This document shows positions 1-7,732 of a stretch of DNA of 64,000 bases, piece after piece. The translations under genes were made by a program, and so were the position numbers. How positions within the stretch are numbered: position 1 is the stretch's first letter; each line of letters starts with the position of its first letter. The notes beneath the pieces were generated by a model. The model searched no databases, was not told where the DNA came from, and worked only from the letters and a program-made list of their open reading frames with translations. The DNA comes from Planktothrix agardhii NIES-204 (lineage in GTDB: Bacteria; Cyanobacteriota; Cyanobacteriia; Cyanobacteriales; Microcoleaceae), in NCBI GenBank assembly GCA_003609755.1, contig AP017991.1, positions 1,691,501-1,755,500 of the forward strand. Reading direction: 5' to 3'.

Positions 1-127
1 AGTTCCCCCCAATTTAGGGAACAACCAGGAGATAGGTTTTCAGACCTGGGTTTAATTTGGCCTAACCGATAACCGAGGACTGTGCCTAGAAAGGCCCCTT
101 GAAATTGGCTAGATAGTGAATATTGGT

Positions 128-607
128 TCATGGAGAGGATTCTAACGGTTTTTGCCCCTGCAAATGACGAACCAAAGCCTGTAGTCCCAAGCGGTAACTT
201 TCTGCTCCAAATCCACTAATTTGTCCAATCGCCACTGCTGCAATAAAAGAATGATGCCGGAATGGTTCTCGACGGTAAATATTGCTTAGATGTACCTCAA
301 CGGTAGGAATCCCAACTCCTGAGATCGCATCTCGCAGGGCAATACTGGTGTGAGTATAGGCTCCGGCATTAATTAGCAAGCCTTGGTGTTGCCCGAATGC
401 GGAGTGTATTGCATCCACCAAAACCCCTTCGTGGTTAGACTGGATGATTGAGAGTTTAACAGAGAGTAACTGAGCCTCCTGTTCCAACAGTCGATTGATT
501 CCTTCTAACGTTGTTTTCCCGTAAATTTCAGGTTCTCGCTGACCCAAGAGATTCAAATTGGGGCCATGCAATACTAAAAGACTTAGCAAAGGATTAACCT
601 TAATCAA
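128..607 (-). CDS. aroQ: Type II 3-dehydroquinate dehydratase
   Basis: Converts 3-dehydroquinate to 3-dehydroshikimate in the shikimate pathway, in the cytoplasm. The 159-residue product has the usual length for the type II dodecameric family. The N-terminal signature [18 protein letters not shown] carries the catalytic loop Tyr and Arg, the NHEG motif follows near residue 58, and VEVHLSN carries the conserved His. The start is a TTG at 605-607; no ATG is available before the signature. A GGAGG lies upstream inside the 3' end of the preceding small gene, whose stop is about 12 bases before the TTG, so the two are probably translationally coupled. Identification is from family motifs and is secure. 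Confidence 0.93.
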   Translation of the reverse strand: MIKVNPLLSLLVLHGPNLNLLGQREPEIYGKTTLEGINRLLEQEAQLLSVKLSIIQSNHEGVLVDAIHSAFGQHQGLLINAGAYTHTSIALRDAISGVGIPTVEVHLSNIYRREPFRHHSFIAAVAIGQISGFGAESYRLGLQALVRHLQGQKPLESSP

Positions 608-619
608 ATGTTAAATTAA

Positions 620-757
620 CTACCTCCGACGGCGGGGCTCATCCACAGGTACAGGAATTGGCTCTGCTTCGGGTTGAGCCGCCGGGCCCAATAGGGCATC
701 AATAAGCTCCCGCGCCCATTCTTTTAACTTTTCCAGTATTCTATCAATGTATTCCAT
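620..757 (-). CDS. Small conserved cyanobacterial protein, 45 aa
   Basis: A 45-residue reading frame starts MEYIDRILEKLKEW and ends in a Pro/Glu-rich stretch followed by an Arg-rich tail (DEPRRRR). It has an amphipathic N-terminal helix (about residues 1-25) rich in Leu, Lys and Glu, then a flexible tail. I recall similar short proteins in cyanobacteria but know no function. It lies directly upstream of aroQ on the same strand, and the aroQ ribosome-binding site is inside its last codons, so it is probably the first gene of a two-gene transcript. Composition and coupling favour a real gene over chance. Confidence 0.6.
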   Translation of the reverse strand: MEYIDRILEKLKEWARELIDALLGPAAQPEAEPIPVPVDEPRRRR

Positions 758-1261
758 TGAACAAAAAGCTCCTCGCTGTAAACTAGCTACGCAACTGGAC
801 TGGGGGTTAAGGTTAACCGAATGGTTAGCCCAATCACCGTATAACGCTCAAAACCAATGCTTGCTATGGGTTAGCAAGTTTTATCCTTAACGGATATCTG
901 CTCTATATTTCCTATTCTATTATATTACTCCAATTCTGGCTTAAAATTTTATAAAAGTTTCTAAAATTTTAAGCACTTGGTAATAGGACATCCTAGAATA
1001 ATCTCTTTAATTTAGGGGATTTTTACACCCCCAACCATCTCCTAGATCCATGGCATTTAGGATTAGTTGAAAATTGGTTTGATCGGGGTCGCTAATTCAC
1101 AACTGCCTAACTCAAATAAACCTAGAGAGACACTGTACTAGCTCCATCTTACCAAATTTTTCAGTTATGGTTAGGTATTGAATTGAACAACACCACCCTC
1201 AGCATAACGAATCTTTACAAGTTTAGGCAATAGCTTGACAATTTCTTGTTTTCCCCAACCA
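758..1261. other. Intergenic region, about 500 bp
   Basis: No complete gene seen. On the minus strand, roughly 1171-1258, a short open stretch ends in VKIRYAEGGVVQFNT and a stop just downstream of the cinA stop. It may be the last part of an unrecognised gene remnant, but has no start of its own. The AT-rich middle (about 900-1000) probably carries the promoter of the small gene and aroQ; I could not assign boxes. Confidence 0.3.
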
Positions 1262-2518
1262 TTAACCTTTACCGAGAAGATGACGACGCAGAAGGTCAAG
1301 GGCCGTACTGCTGCTTACCCGCCGTATCCAGTCCCGACTCCGTTTTTCCCCAAAACGACATTCCAGACTCTCTACTGACCCCTGGGGCGTCGCTAAACCA
1401 ATGTAAACCAGTCCGACGGGTTTGGTCGTAGTACCGCCTCCTGGCCCAGCAATTCCGGTAATACTTAAGCCCCAATTGGTTTGCAAGAGATTTTTGACAC
1501 CGATGGCCATTTGTTCAGCGACGACCGCACTAACAGCCCCGTATTCCTCTAAATCATCGAGGTTGACATTGAGCAGAGAAGCCTTCACCCGATTATTATA
1601 GGCAATTACACCGCCGAGAAAATATTCAGAACTGCCGGGAATTTGGGTCAAGATGTGTCCTAAACCTCCTCCAGTGCAGGATTCAGCCACACTCAAGGTA
1701 GCTTGATGTTGTTGCAATAATTCCCCCACCACTGAAGCCAAAGTTTGATCATTGGCCCCATAACAATCGAGTCCAGCAATTTCTCGCAGTTGGGTTTCAA
1801 TGGGGGTAATTAATTGTTGGGCAATTTCTGGAGAGTCGGCCCGGGCAGAAATTCTTAATTTCACTTCTCCATGATTAGCATAGGGAGCAACGGTGGGATT
1901 TTTTAGATATAGGAAATCAGCAACTTTTTCGGCTAAAGTGGATTCGGCTATGCCCCAAAATTTTAGGGTACAACTTTGAATAATTCCTTGACACCAATTG
2001 TTATTTTTTAGATAGGGAATTGCCACATCTGACCACATTTGATAAAGTTCTGCGGGAACCCCTGGAAAGGTTAAAATTGTTAATCCATCTCCCCTGGGTT
2101 TCCAGATAATTCCCGGTGCAGTTCCGGTTAAGTTTGCAAGGATTTCTGCCCCTTGAGGAATTAAGGCTTGTTTACGATTACTCGCCGACATCACCCGTCC
2201 CCGTTGATTAAATTTTTGAGTGATATCTTCAATAATTTCCGGTCTTTCTATCAGGGGAAATCCAAAAAAATCAGCGATGGTTTCAACGGTTAAATCATCG
2301 GGAGTCGGCCCCAAACCCCCGGTAAAAATCAATAATTGAGAGCGTTCAGATGCGATCGCAATTACTTTTTTTAGGCGTTCTCGATTATCTCCAACTACAC
2401 TTTGATAATAATGGGGAATGCCTAATTGAGCTAATTGTTGTCCCAAAAACTGAGCATTGCTATTGAGAATATCACCCAAAAGCAGTTCCGTACCGACACA
2501 AATAATTTCAGCAACCAT
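1262..2518 (-). CDS. cinA: CinA family nicotinamide-nucleotide amidohydrolase
   Basis: The 418-residue product has the two-domain CinA architecture. The N-terminal MoaB/MogA-like domain (about residues 1-170) contains GTELLLGDILNSNAQFLG and the TGGLGPTPDD loop. The C-terminal PncC-type amidase domain (about 255-415) contains AESCTGGGLGHILT and the ITGIAGPGGGT motif. CinA proteins hydrolyse NMN and ADP-ribose-type nucleotides in pyridine nucleotide salvage, and are historically linked to competence. Full length for the family. It starts at ATG 2516-2518. The gene stands alone, with about 70 bp to the next gene on the same strand. Confidence 0.93.
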   Translation of the reverse strand: MVAEIICVGTELLLGDILNSNAQFLGQQLAQLGIPHYYQSVVGDNRERLKKVIAIASERSQLLIFTGGLGPTPDDLTVETIADFFGFPLIERPEIIEDITQKFNQRGRVMSASNRKQALIPQGAEILANLTGTAPGIIWKPRGDGLTILTFPGVPAELYQMWSDVAIPYLKNNNWCQGIIQSCTLKFWGIAESTLAEKVADFLYLKNPTVAPYANHGEVKLRISARADSPEIAQQLITPIETQLREIAGLDCYGANDQTLASVVGELLQQHQATLSVAESCTGGGLGHILTQIPGSSEYFLGGVIAYNNRVKASLLNVNLDDLEEYGAVSAVVAEQMAIGVKNLLQTNWGLSITGIAGPGGGTTTKPVGLVYIGLATPQGSVESLECRFGEKRSRDWIRRVSSSTALDLLRRHLLGKG

Positions 2519-2590
2519 AAGCTCAAGATAAGATAGATTTTGACATCCGCCCCGCAGTAAACGGGCAGGGATTCCATCTATTTTAGCAGG

Positions 2591-4294
2591 TTAACCCTTC
2601 GACCGTTCGACTGGCTCACGGCTCAGGAGATAGCTGCTGAAATTCTGGTGGGATAATATAATTTTTGAAGAAAAATTACCTCCAGAATGAATAGTTAACG
2701 TAATAATTTTATGCTCAATTAAATGGGTTTGATTCAGAGGTTTTTCGGTTCCTGAGTTCACGGGATAAGCTGGAAAACAAGCCCCACTGATACTTAAACG
2801 TAAACAATGGTTTTGAGGAATTTTAATACAAGTAGGCTGCAATTTAATTTGATAAGAATTTATATTTTTATCTTGACTAAAATCATTATTTGTGTTAAGA
2901 TTAATGGTAGTAATTCGTTGATAACCTTGACTAAAATTATAAACACTGCCATCGGGTTTAACTTCTGATAAAACCGCAGATAAATCAAACGTTGGCTGGT
3001 CTGCTGTACAATAAATTTCTACCGCTAAATCCCCGGCTAAATGTAAATCTTGACTCAAGGGTTCCGAGGTATAAGTAACAATATCACTGCGACAATCTAA
3101 GCTAGAACGGTCAAAAGAACCCGTGGGATACATGGCATGACCTCCCAGGGCGGGAACCGGACGCCAAGGGTCATGAACAAAGATATCTTCTTGAGAATTT
3201 TCAGGACAATTTGGCGTTAAAATTCCGGCATCTTCTCGTAAATTTGCTAGTCCATTTGTGGATAAATAATAAATCTGGGAAGGTGATGACGGCCATTGTT
3301 GAAATTGTCGCCATTCTTGACTTCCCATCTCAAATAAACAAACCTGATTTTGATTAAAAATTGGGTTTTCTTTTGCTTTTAAAAAAGTATCAAACCATTG
3401 AATTTGCAGGTTATCAATAAAGCTGGATGCGGTTAACCCATAATTCACAGACCCGACCTTTCTCCCCCAGGGAAGATGCGCCCAGGGGCCAACAATTAAA
3501 TATTGGGGGGAGGAGCTACGCTTGACCATTTCTTGATAAAAATTAATTGTTCCTCTTAAATAGGTATCAAACCATCCCCCAATATGCAGCATCGGTAAGT
3601 CTAAATTATCTAATTTTGGCGATAGATTTTGCCAATATTCATCGGGTTGATTATGGGCTAACCATTGGTGATAAAATGAATTTGAATCATGGATTTTTAA
3701 CGCTTCTGGACTAGCAGGAATGGGATCAAAAAAGGGTAAATTTCGAGAGGCTTGATACAGAGAATTATAGGCGGTTTTATCCCCTTTTAATCGGGCTGTT
3801 TCGGCGGCAATTTGAATCGCCCATCCTAAGTTAGCATATAAACAAAAAGCCCCTCCTTCATAGGCCCAATCTCTATATAAATCATAACTCATCATCGCCG
3901 GACAGATAGTTTTTAATGCTTTCGGGCGGCTAGAAGCGGCATAAACTTGAGTTAATCCTTGATAGGAAAATCCATACATTCCCACCTGACCGTTACTATG
4001 GGGAAGATTTGCGACCCAATTAATAGTATCTAAGCCGTCCTCTATTTCATTAGTAAAAAGTTGGAATTTACCTTCCGAGGTTCCCCGTCCTCTCACATCT
4101 TGAATTACTACAATATAGCCCTGTTGAGCATACCATTTTGGATGGGCATAAACAACGGTAGATGCGATCGCTCTCCCATAGGGTTGTCGCATTAATAAAA
4201 CGGGTAATTTTTCCTCTATATCAGGTCGATAAATGTCCGCATCCAGTCTAATTCCATCCCTGGTAATTAGAGAAGTTGTTTCTTTAATAATCAT
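2591..4294 (-). CDS. CocE/NonD family hydrolase (X-Pro dipeptidyl-peptidase type)
   Basis: A 567-residue alpha/beta-hydrolase. The N-terminal catalytic part contains VIQDVRGRGTSEG and the nucleophile elbow GFSYQG with Ser110. The C-terminal part (about residues 370-545) is the beta-sandwich seen in the CocE/X-Pro dipeptidyl-peptidase family, with the typical LAGDLAVEIYCTADQPTFDLSAVL-like strand region near residues 415-440. Members hydrolyse esters or N-terminal X-Pro peptides; the substrate here cannot be read from sequence. No signal peptide, so cytoplasmic. It starts at ATG 4292-4294 with the family-typical MIIKETTSLITRDG beginning. Its neighbours give no functional link. Confidence 0.85.
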   Translation of the reverse strand: MIIKETTSLITRDGIRLDADIYRPDIEEKLPVLLMRQPYGRAIASTVVYAHPKWYAQQGYIVVIQDVRGRGTSEGKFQLFTNEIEDGLDTINWVANLPHSNGQVGMYGFSYQGLTQVYAASSRPKALKTICPAMMSYDLYRDWAYEGGAFCLYANLGWAIQIAAETARLKGDKTAYNSLYQASRNLPFFDPIPASPEALKIHDSNSFYHQWLAHNQPDEYWQNLSPKLDNLDLPMLHIGGWFDTYLRGTINFYQEMVKRSSSPQYLIVGPWAHLPWGRKVGSVNYGLTASSFIDNLQIQWFDTFLKAKENPIFNQNQVCLFEMGSQEWRQFQQWPSSPSQIYYLSTNGLANLREDAGILTPNCPENSQEDIFVHDPWRPVPALGGHAMYPTGSFDRSSLDCRSDIVTYTSEPLSQDLHLAGDLAVEIYCTADQPTFDLSAVLSEVKPDGSVYNFSQGYQRITTINLNTNNDFSQDKNINSYQIKLQPTCIKIPQNHCLRLSISGACFPAYPVNSGTEKPLNQTHLIEHKIITLTIHSGGNFSSKIILSHQNFSSYLLSREPVERSKG

Positions 4295-4429
4295 TTTTTT
4301 AAGTTATAGTAGGGAACAGGGAGGAGGATGTGTAATTAATTTTGTTTAGGTACTTAGCAATATTTTTAACTCCTAATCTCTACTTAGAGTCCAAAATTGG
4401 GGTTTATGGTTCACAAAAATAGAGGGTAT

Positions 4430-5254
4430 TTAGGTGCTAATTAATTCTGAAGGTAAGACTTGATTGAGTTTTCCGCTTCGATATCCCTCCAGGTCTAAAG
4501 TAACATAAATAAACCCAAATTCTTGGAAGGTTTTCACTAATTTAGGCAGTTCAATAATTAATACAAAGTCTTTAATTTCTTCTGGAGATAATTCGATGCG
4601 GGCCGTATCTCCTTCTGAACGAACTCGTAGATTTTTCCAGCCTAATTTTTTTAAATACACTTCGGCTCTACCAACCCGTTGTAATTTAGAAATTGTGATT
4701 TCTTCTCCATAGGGAAATCTGGAACTTAAACAGGGTTGAGCGGGTTTATCCCAAGCTTTTAAACCGAGATATTTAGAAATTTCTCGGACTTCAGTTTTGC
4801 TAATCCCTAATTCCGCTAAAGGTGAACGGACTCCCCGTTCTTTTGCTGCTTTAATTCCTGGGCGATAGTCGAGTAAATCATCACTATTCACTCCATCAAT
4901 AATATAGGGATAACCCCAGCTTTGAGCCAGGGGTTTTAGAGTATCATGGAGTTCACTTTTGCAAAAATAGCAGCGATTAACTGGGTTTGATGTATAATTA
5001 GAATTAGCCATTTCTTGGGTTTGAATTTCTTGGTGTTGAATCCCAATTTCGGCGGCTTGAATTCGAGCATCTTCTAAGTCTTCGGGTAATAGGGAGGGAG
5101 AAACGGCGGTTACAGCTAAAGATTGATCTCCTAATACATCATAGGCAATTTTAGCGACTAGGGTACTATCTATTCCTCCAGAATAAGCGATTAACGCCCG
5201 TTCCATTTCTTGAAATAGGGCTTGGAGTTGTTGTAATTTTTCTGTGATGATCAT
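4430..5254 (-). CDS. larE: ATP-dependent sacrificial sulfur transferase LarE
   Basis: LarE adenylates and thiolates the pyridinium dinucleotide precursor of the nickel-pincer nucleotide cofactor, classically giving up its own cysteine sulfur. The 274-residue product has the PP-loop SGGIDST (residues 25-31), a conserved RCYFCKSELH segment near 95, and PAQPCLSSRFPYG with Cys175 at the position of the sacrificial cysteine. Some LarE homologues use a [4Fe-4S] cluster with three cysteines; the extra Cys95/Cys98 pair may hint at that alternative (inference). larB, larC and lactate racemase are not in this window. It is followed closely by the fraE-like gene on the same strand. Confidence 0.9.
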   Translation of the reverse strand: MIITEKLQQLQALFQEMERALIAYSGGIDSTLVAKIAYDVLGDQSLAVTAVSPSLLPEDLEDARIQAAEIGIQHQEIQTQEMANSNYTSNPVNRCYFCKSELHDTLKPLAQSWGYPYIIDGVNSDDLLDYRPGIKAAKERGVRSPLAELGISKTEVREISKYLGLKAWDKPAQPCLSSRFPYGEEITISKLQRVGRAEVYLKKLGWKNLRVRSEGDTARIELSPEEIKDFVLIIELPKLVKTFQEFGFIYVTLDLEGYRSGKLNQVLPSELIST

Positions 5255-5285
5255 AGTTGAGATGAAACCTATTTTTATAATTTAA

Positions 5286-6059
5286 CTAAAATTCTCTCTG
5301 CCAAAAAACTGCAATGGACAGGGATAATATAAGAACCATATAAATGATAGCATAAATTCCATTAGTTATTAACACTGAAGATGGGGGTAAGTAACCATAA
5401 ACAGCCTCATTTTTCAAATCCAATCTTGCTAAATCGGGTAAGATCATATAGGTGACTTTCATCATTTGTTCTAAGGTGGGGTTTTCGCTAATTTTTCCTA
5501 ATGCGAGTAAGTCACGACTGAGACTTCCCATCGCATAAACACCTAGGGTTAATAAACTCGCGAGGAGGGAACTGGTAAATACTCCTAATAAAATACCGAC
5601 CGCCGCCACTAAAGATAATTGTAGCCACATAAATATAAAAGCAATACTTAGGGAGGTGAAGGGGTAGGGAATTTTATTGAAACTGAGAATGCCAAAAAAT
5701 AGCAGGGTCATCACCAAGATTAAAACTGCAATAAAAGCCGAGATACCAAAATGTTTTCCGATAATTAATTCCGCCGGACTGACGGGTTTAGAAACCAGGA
5801 GATAAACGGTTTTTTTATCAATTTCTTTGTTAATCAGATTAGCACTCACAAAAACTGTAATCAGTAAGCCCAATAAACTAATCATGGCGATACCAAAATC
5901 TAGGGTTATTTTGTTTTCTAACCCGGCGGAAACTTCAGGAAGTAAACGAATAGAACCCATCAAAAGCACAGCAAAAATGCCAATAATATAGAGAATGCGG
6001 TCACGAACGACTTCTAAGAAAACGTTACTGGCAATAGTAAAAATTCGGCTGAAATTCAT
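5286..6059 (-). CDS. fraE: ABC-2 type permease, FraE-like filament integrity protein
   Basis: A 257-residue integral membrane protein with about six hydrophobic segments, starting MNFSRIFTIASNVFLEVVRDRILY, the typical opening of ABC-2 permeases. NKEIDKKTVYLLVSKPVSP is the cytoplasmic loop typical of this family. It is the last gene of a three-gene minus-strand cluster whose first gene resembles FraC. In Anabaena the operon fraC-fraD-fraE has the same order and its third gene is an ABC-2 permease needed for filament integrity and heterocyst maturation. The FraE name therefore rests on both family and gene order. A generic ABC permease is the alternative. No ATPase partner is adjacent. Confidence 0.75.
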   Translation of the reverse strand: MNFSRIFTIASNVFLEVVRDRILYIIGIFAVLLMGSIRLLPEVSAGLENKITLDFGIAMISLLGLLITVFVSANLINKEIDKKTVYLLVSKPVSPAELIIGKHFGISAFIAVLILVMTLLFFGILSFNKIPYPFTSLSIAFIFMWLQLSLVAAVGILLGVFTSSLLASLLTLGVYAMGSLSRDLLALGKISENPTLEQMMKVTYMILPDLARLDLKNEAVYGYLPPSSVLITNGIYAIIYMVLILSLSIAVFWQREF

Positions 6060-6113
6060 CTTGATTTCCAGATTATTATTGTGATCAGGTTTGACATAAA
6101 ATAAGCAATATCC

Positions 6114-6695
6114 TTATTCCTGTTTCATTCCCAGAAATAAATAGGATTGAAACTCTGGGTTGATTTTAGCAGAATCCGGCTGCAAAGTCTCTGGTGTAGG
6201 AAGAATATCTGGAACTTTTCTTACCCAATTTTCCACGCGCAAAGAAAATTCTATCCAACAGTAAATATTAATGTGAATTAGGAAAACAATAATAAACCCC
6301 ATACGAACTAAAGGCGGGGGAGAATGAATTTTAAATTTATCTTTAATAAATTCCAGAATAAAGATTAAACAAGCTGCGATGATTGGCCAAGATTTTAAGG
6401 CAAAATTAGGTTGATTTATTTCTGTATTTTGATATATGATTAGACATAGTAAGAATGAAGTAATCCAAGGACTTAAAGAAATATTTCCCATTATAAATGG
6501 AGGTTTATTCGTTCGGATACTAATAGCAACAGTTAGCATTAATAAACTCAGAAATACCAAACCATTTCTAGTATATTCATTGTTAATTACAAAAAAAGAT
6601 GCCATCCAAATAGCAATACCAATCAATATAAACGTTCTCCAGTCTAAGGGATGAGAGGGTTTAATTATATTTAAAAAATTAATTAGTTTTTTCAT
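6114..6695 (-). CDS. fraD: Membrane protein in FraD position, short
   Basis: A 193-residue hydrophobic protein with about five predicted membrane segments (around residues 20-60, 65-90, 100-115 and 130-155) and a short polar tail ending FLGMKQE. Its stop lies one base from the previous gene and it is followed by the ABC-2 permease, matching the fraC-fraD-fraE order. In Anabaena FraD is about 340 residues, with N-terminal membrane helices and a periplasmic coiled coil that forms part of septal junctions. The present protein has the membrane part and almost no C-terminal domain, so it is either a short form typical of non-heterocystous relatives or truncated. I base the name on position, size class and topology, not on a motif. 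Confidence 0.55.
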   Translation of the reverse strand: MKKLINFLNIIKPSHPLDWRTFILIGIAIWMASFFVINNEYTRNGLVFLSLLMLTVAISIRTNKPPFIMGNISLSPWITSFLLCLIIYQNTEINQPNFALKSWPIIAACLIFILEFIKDKFKIHSPPPLVRMGFIIVFLIHINIYCWIEFSLRVENWVRKVPDILPTPETLQPDSAKINPEFQSYLFLGMKQE

Positions 6696-6696
6696 T

Positions 6697-7203
6697 TTAT
6701 TTTAAAATTAATAATGTAAATGCTAACCCTAAAAACAGAGAATAACTGAAAGTATGTGCTAGTAATATTACTCTAAAATCCTTATATTTTTCTGACATTT
6801 GAATCTGGTCTTCTGAATTTCCTGAAAATACTTTACTAATTTTAGTAAAGTCTGTACTTGATAAAAACCGGAGGGTTTCAAAGCCTATCCATTTAATTAA
6901 TAGTAAGAAAGTAAAATTAAAAACCGTTAATAAAAAAATAACGAAGGAGGTTGTATCAAGCTGTTCTACCAATAAATAATTAATTAATTGTGTTCGAGCT
7001 TTCAATGGTAATATTGCTTCTGCATTTACAACAATCATCCATTCACAGGCACTTGCTAATAAATTGAGAGCCATGGTATATTGTACACTCAATTTTGGGG
7101 AGATATTGAAACTTTTTTTGAAAATCCAGGCTTCAATAGTAATAGACATTAAAAGCCGAATAATTCTTAATAAAATAACTCTTAATATAGTCCTGACTGG
7201 CAT
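6697..7203 (-). CDS. fraC: Filament integrity protein FraC-like
   Basis: A small membrane protein of 168 residues from ATG 7201-7203, or 180 from an upstream TTG at 7239. It has an N-terminal helix, the family-like stretch IEAWIFKKSFNISPKLSVQY, and hydrophobic segments around residues 45-65, 90-110 and the C-terminus (FSYSLFLGLAFTLLILK). FraC of Anabaena is a membrane protein of similar size, located at the septa and needed for filament integrity and intercellular exchange. The IEA-IF and SVQY-NLL pattern and the following FraD-like and ABC-2 permease genes support this. Neither start has a clear Shine-Dalgarno sequence. Confidence 0.7.
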   Translation of the reverse strand: MPVRTILRVILLRIIRLLMSITIEAWIFKKSFNISPKLSVQYTMALNLLASACEWMIVVNAEAILPLKARTQLINYLLVEQLDTTSFVIFLLTVFNFTFLLLIKWIGFETLRFLSSTDFTKISKVFSGNSEDQIQMSEKYKDFRVILLAHTFSYSLFLGLAFTLLILK

Positions 7204-7451
7204 ATATAGTAGGGAGATTAGGTAAGAGGCAAGAGACAAAAAGCAATAGGGATGAAAACCAGATTATATTTTTAAGCATACTCTGATTTTAACGGATTAG
7301 AAACCATTTGAGGATCACCAAGCCCCTAAGCTAATTTTAATCACGGGGGATTTCCCTGTTCCGTTCCCTGTGCTATCTGAATATCCATTTGAGTTTCAAT
7401 TTTTTGTGCTACAATTCACCCTAAAATCAACAGTTAACTGATAACTGATAT

Positions 7452-7686
7452 ATGAATCATCCCATTCCCACAAGCCCCCAAGAAATGATGGCTCTGCGAC
7501 AACAACCTGTTACTGATGATTTAGTCGTAACGGCGTTGGCAGGAGTCGTAAAAATTGCGCGTTTCTCGTCAACAATCTTTAGAAGATCTTAAGGCTGAGG
7601 TTTTAGCCGATGATAGTCTACTCAATCGAGAACAGCGAGTCTGGTTAAGTGAATTAGTCACCCATGCTTGGCAATCTTTACCCTAG
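7452..7686 (+). pseudogene. Frameshifted small cyanobacterial gene, about 77 aa
   Basis: Starts MNHPIPTSPQEMMALRQQ and reads in frame to VVKIAR. An extra T in the TTT at 7562-7564 then shifts it into a quick stop. In the next frame the protein continues RQQSLEDLKAEVLADD... to WQSLP and a stop at 7684-7686. Removing one T restores a single 77-codon reading frame. The conserved-looking acidic, helical C-terminus suggests a real small protein family of unknown function. The shift could be a true mutation or a sequencing or assembly error in a short homopolymer. Confidence 0.6.
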
Positions 7687-7732
7687 GAAAAAATTTAGGA
7701 TTTTTAGAAAAATAGAGCATAGCAAATGATTA

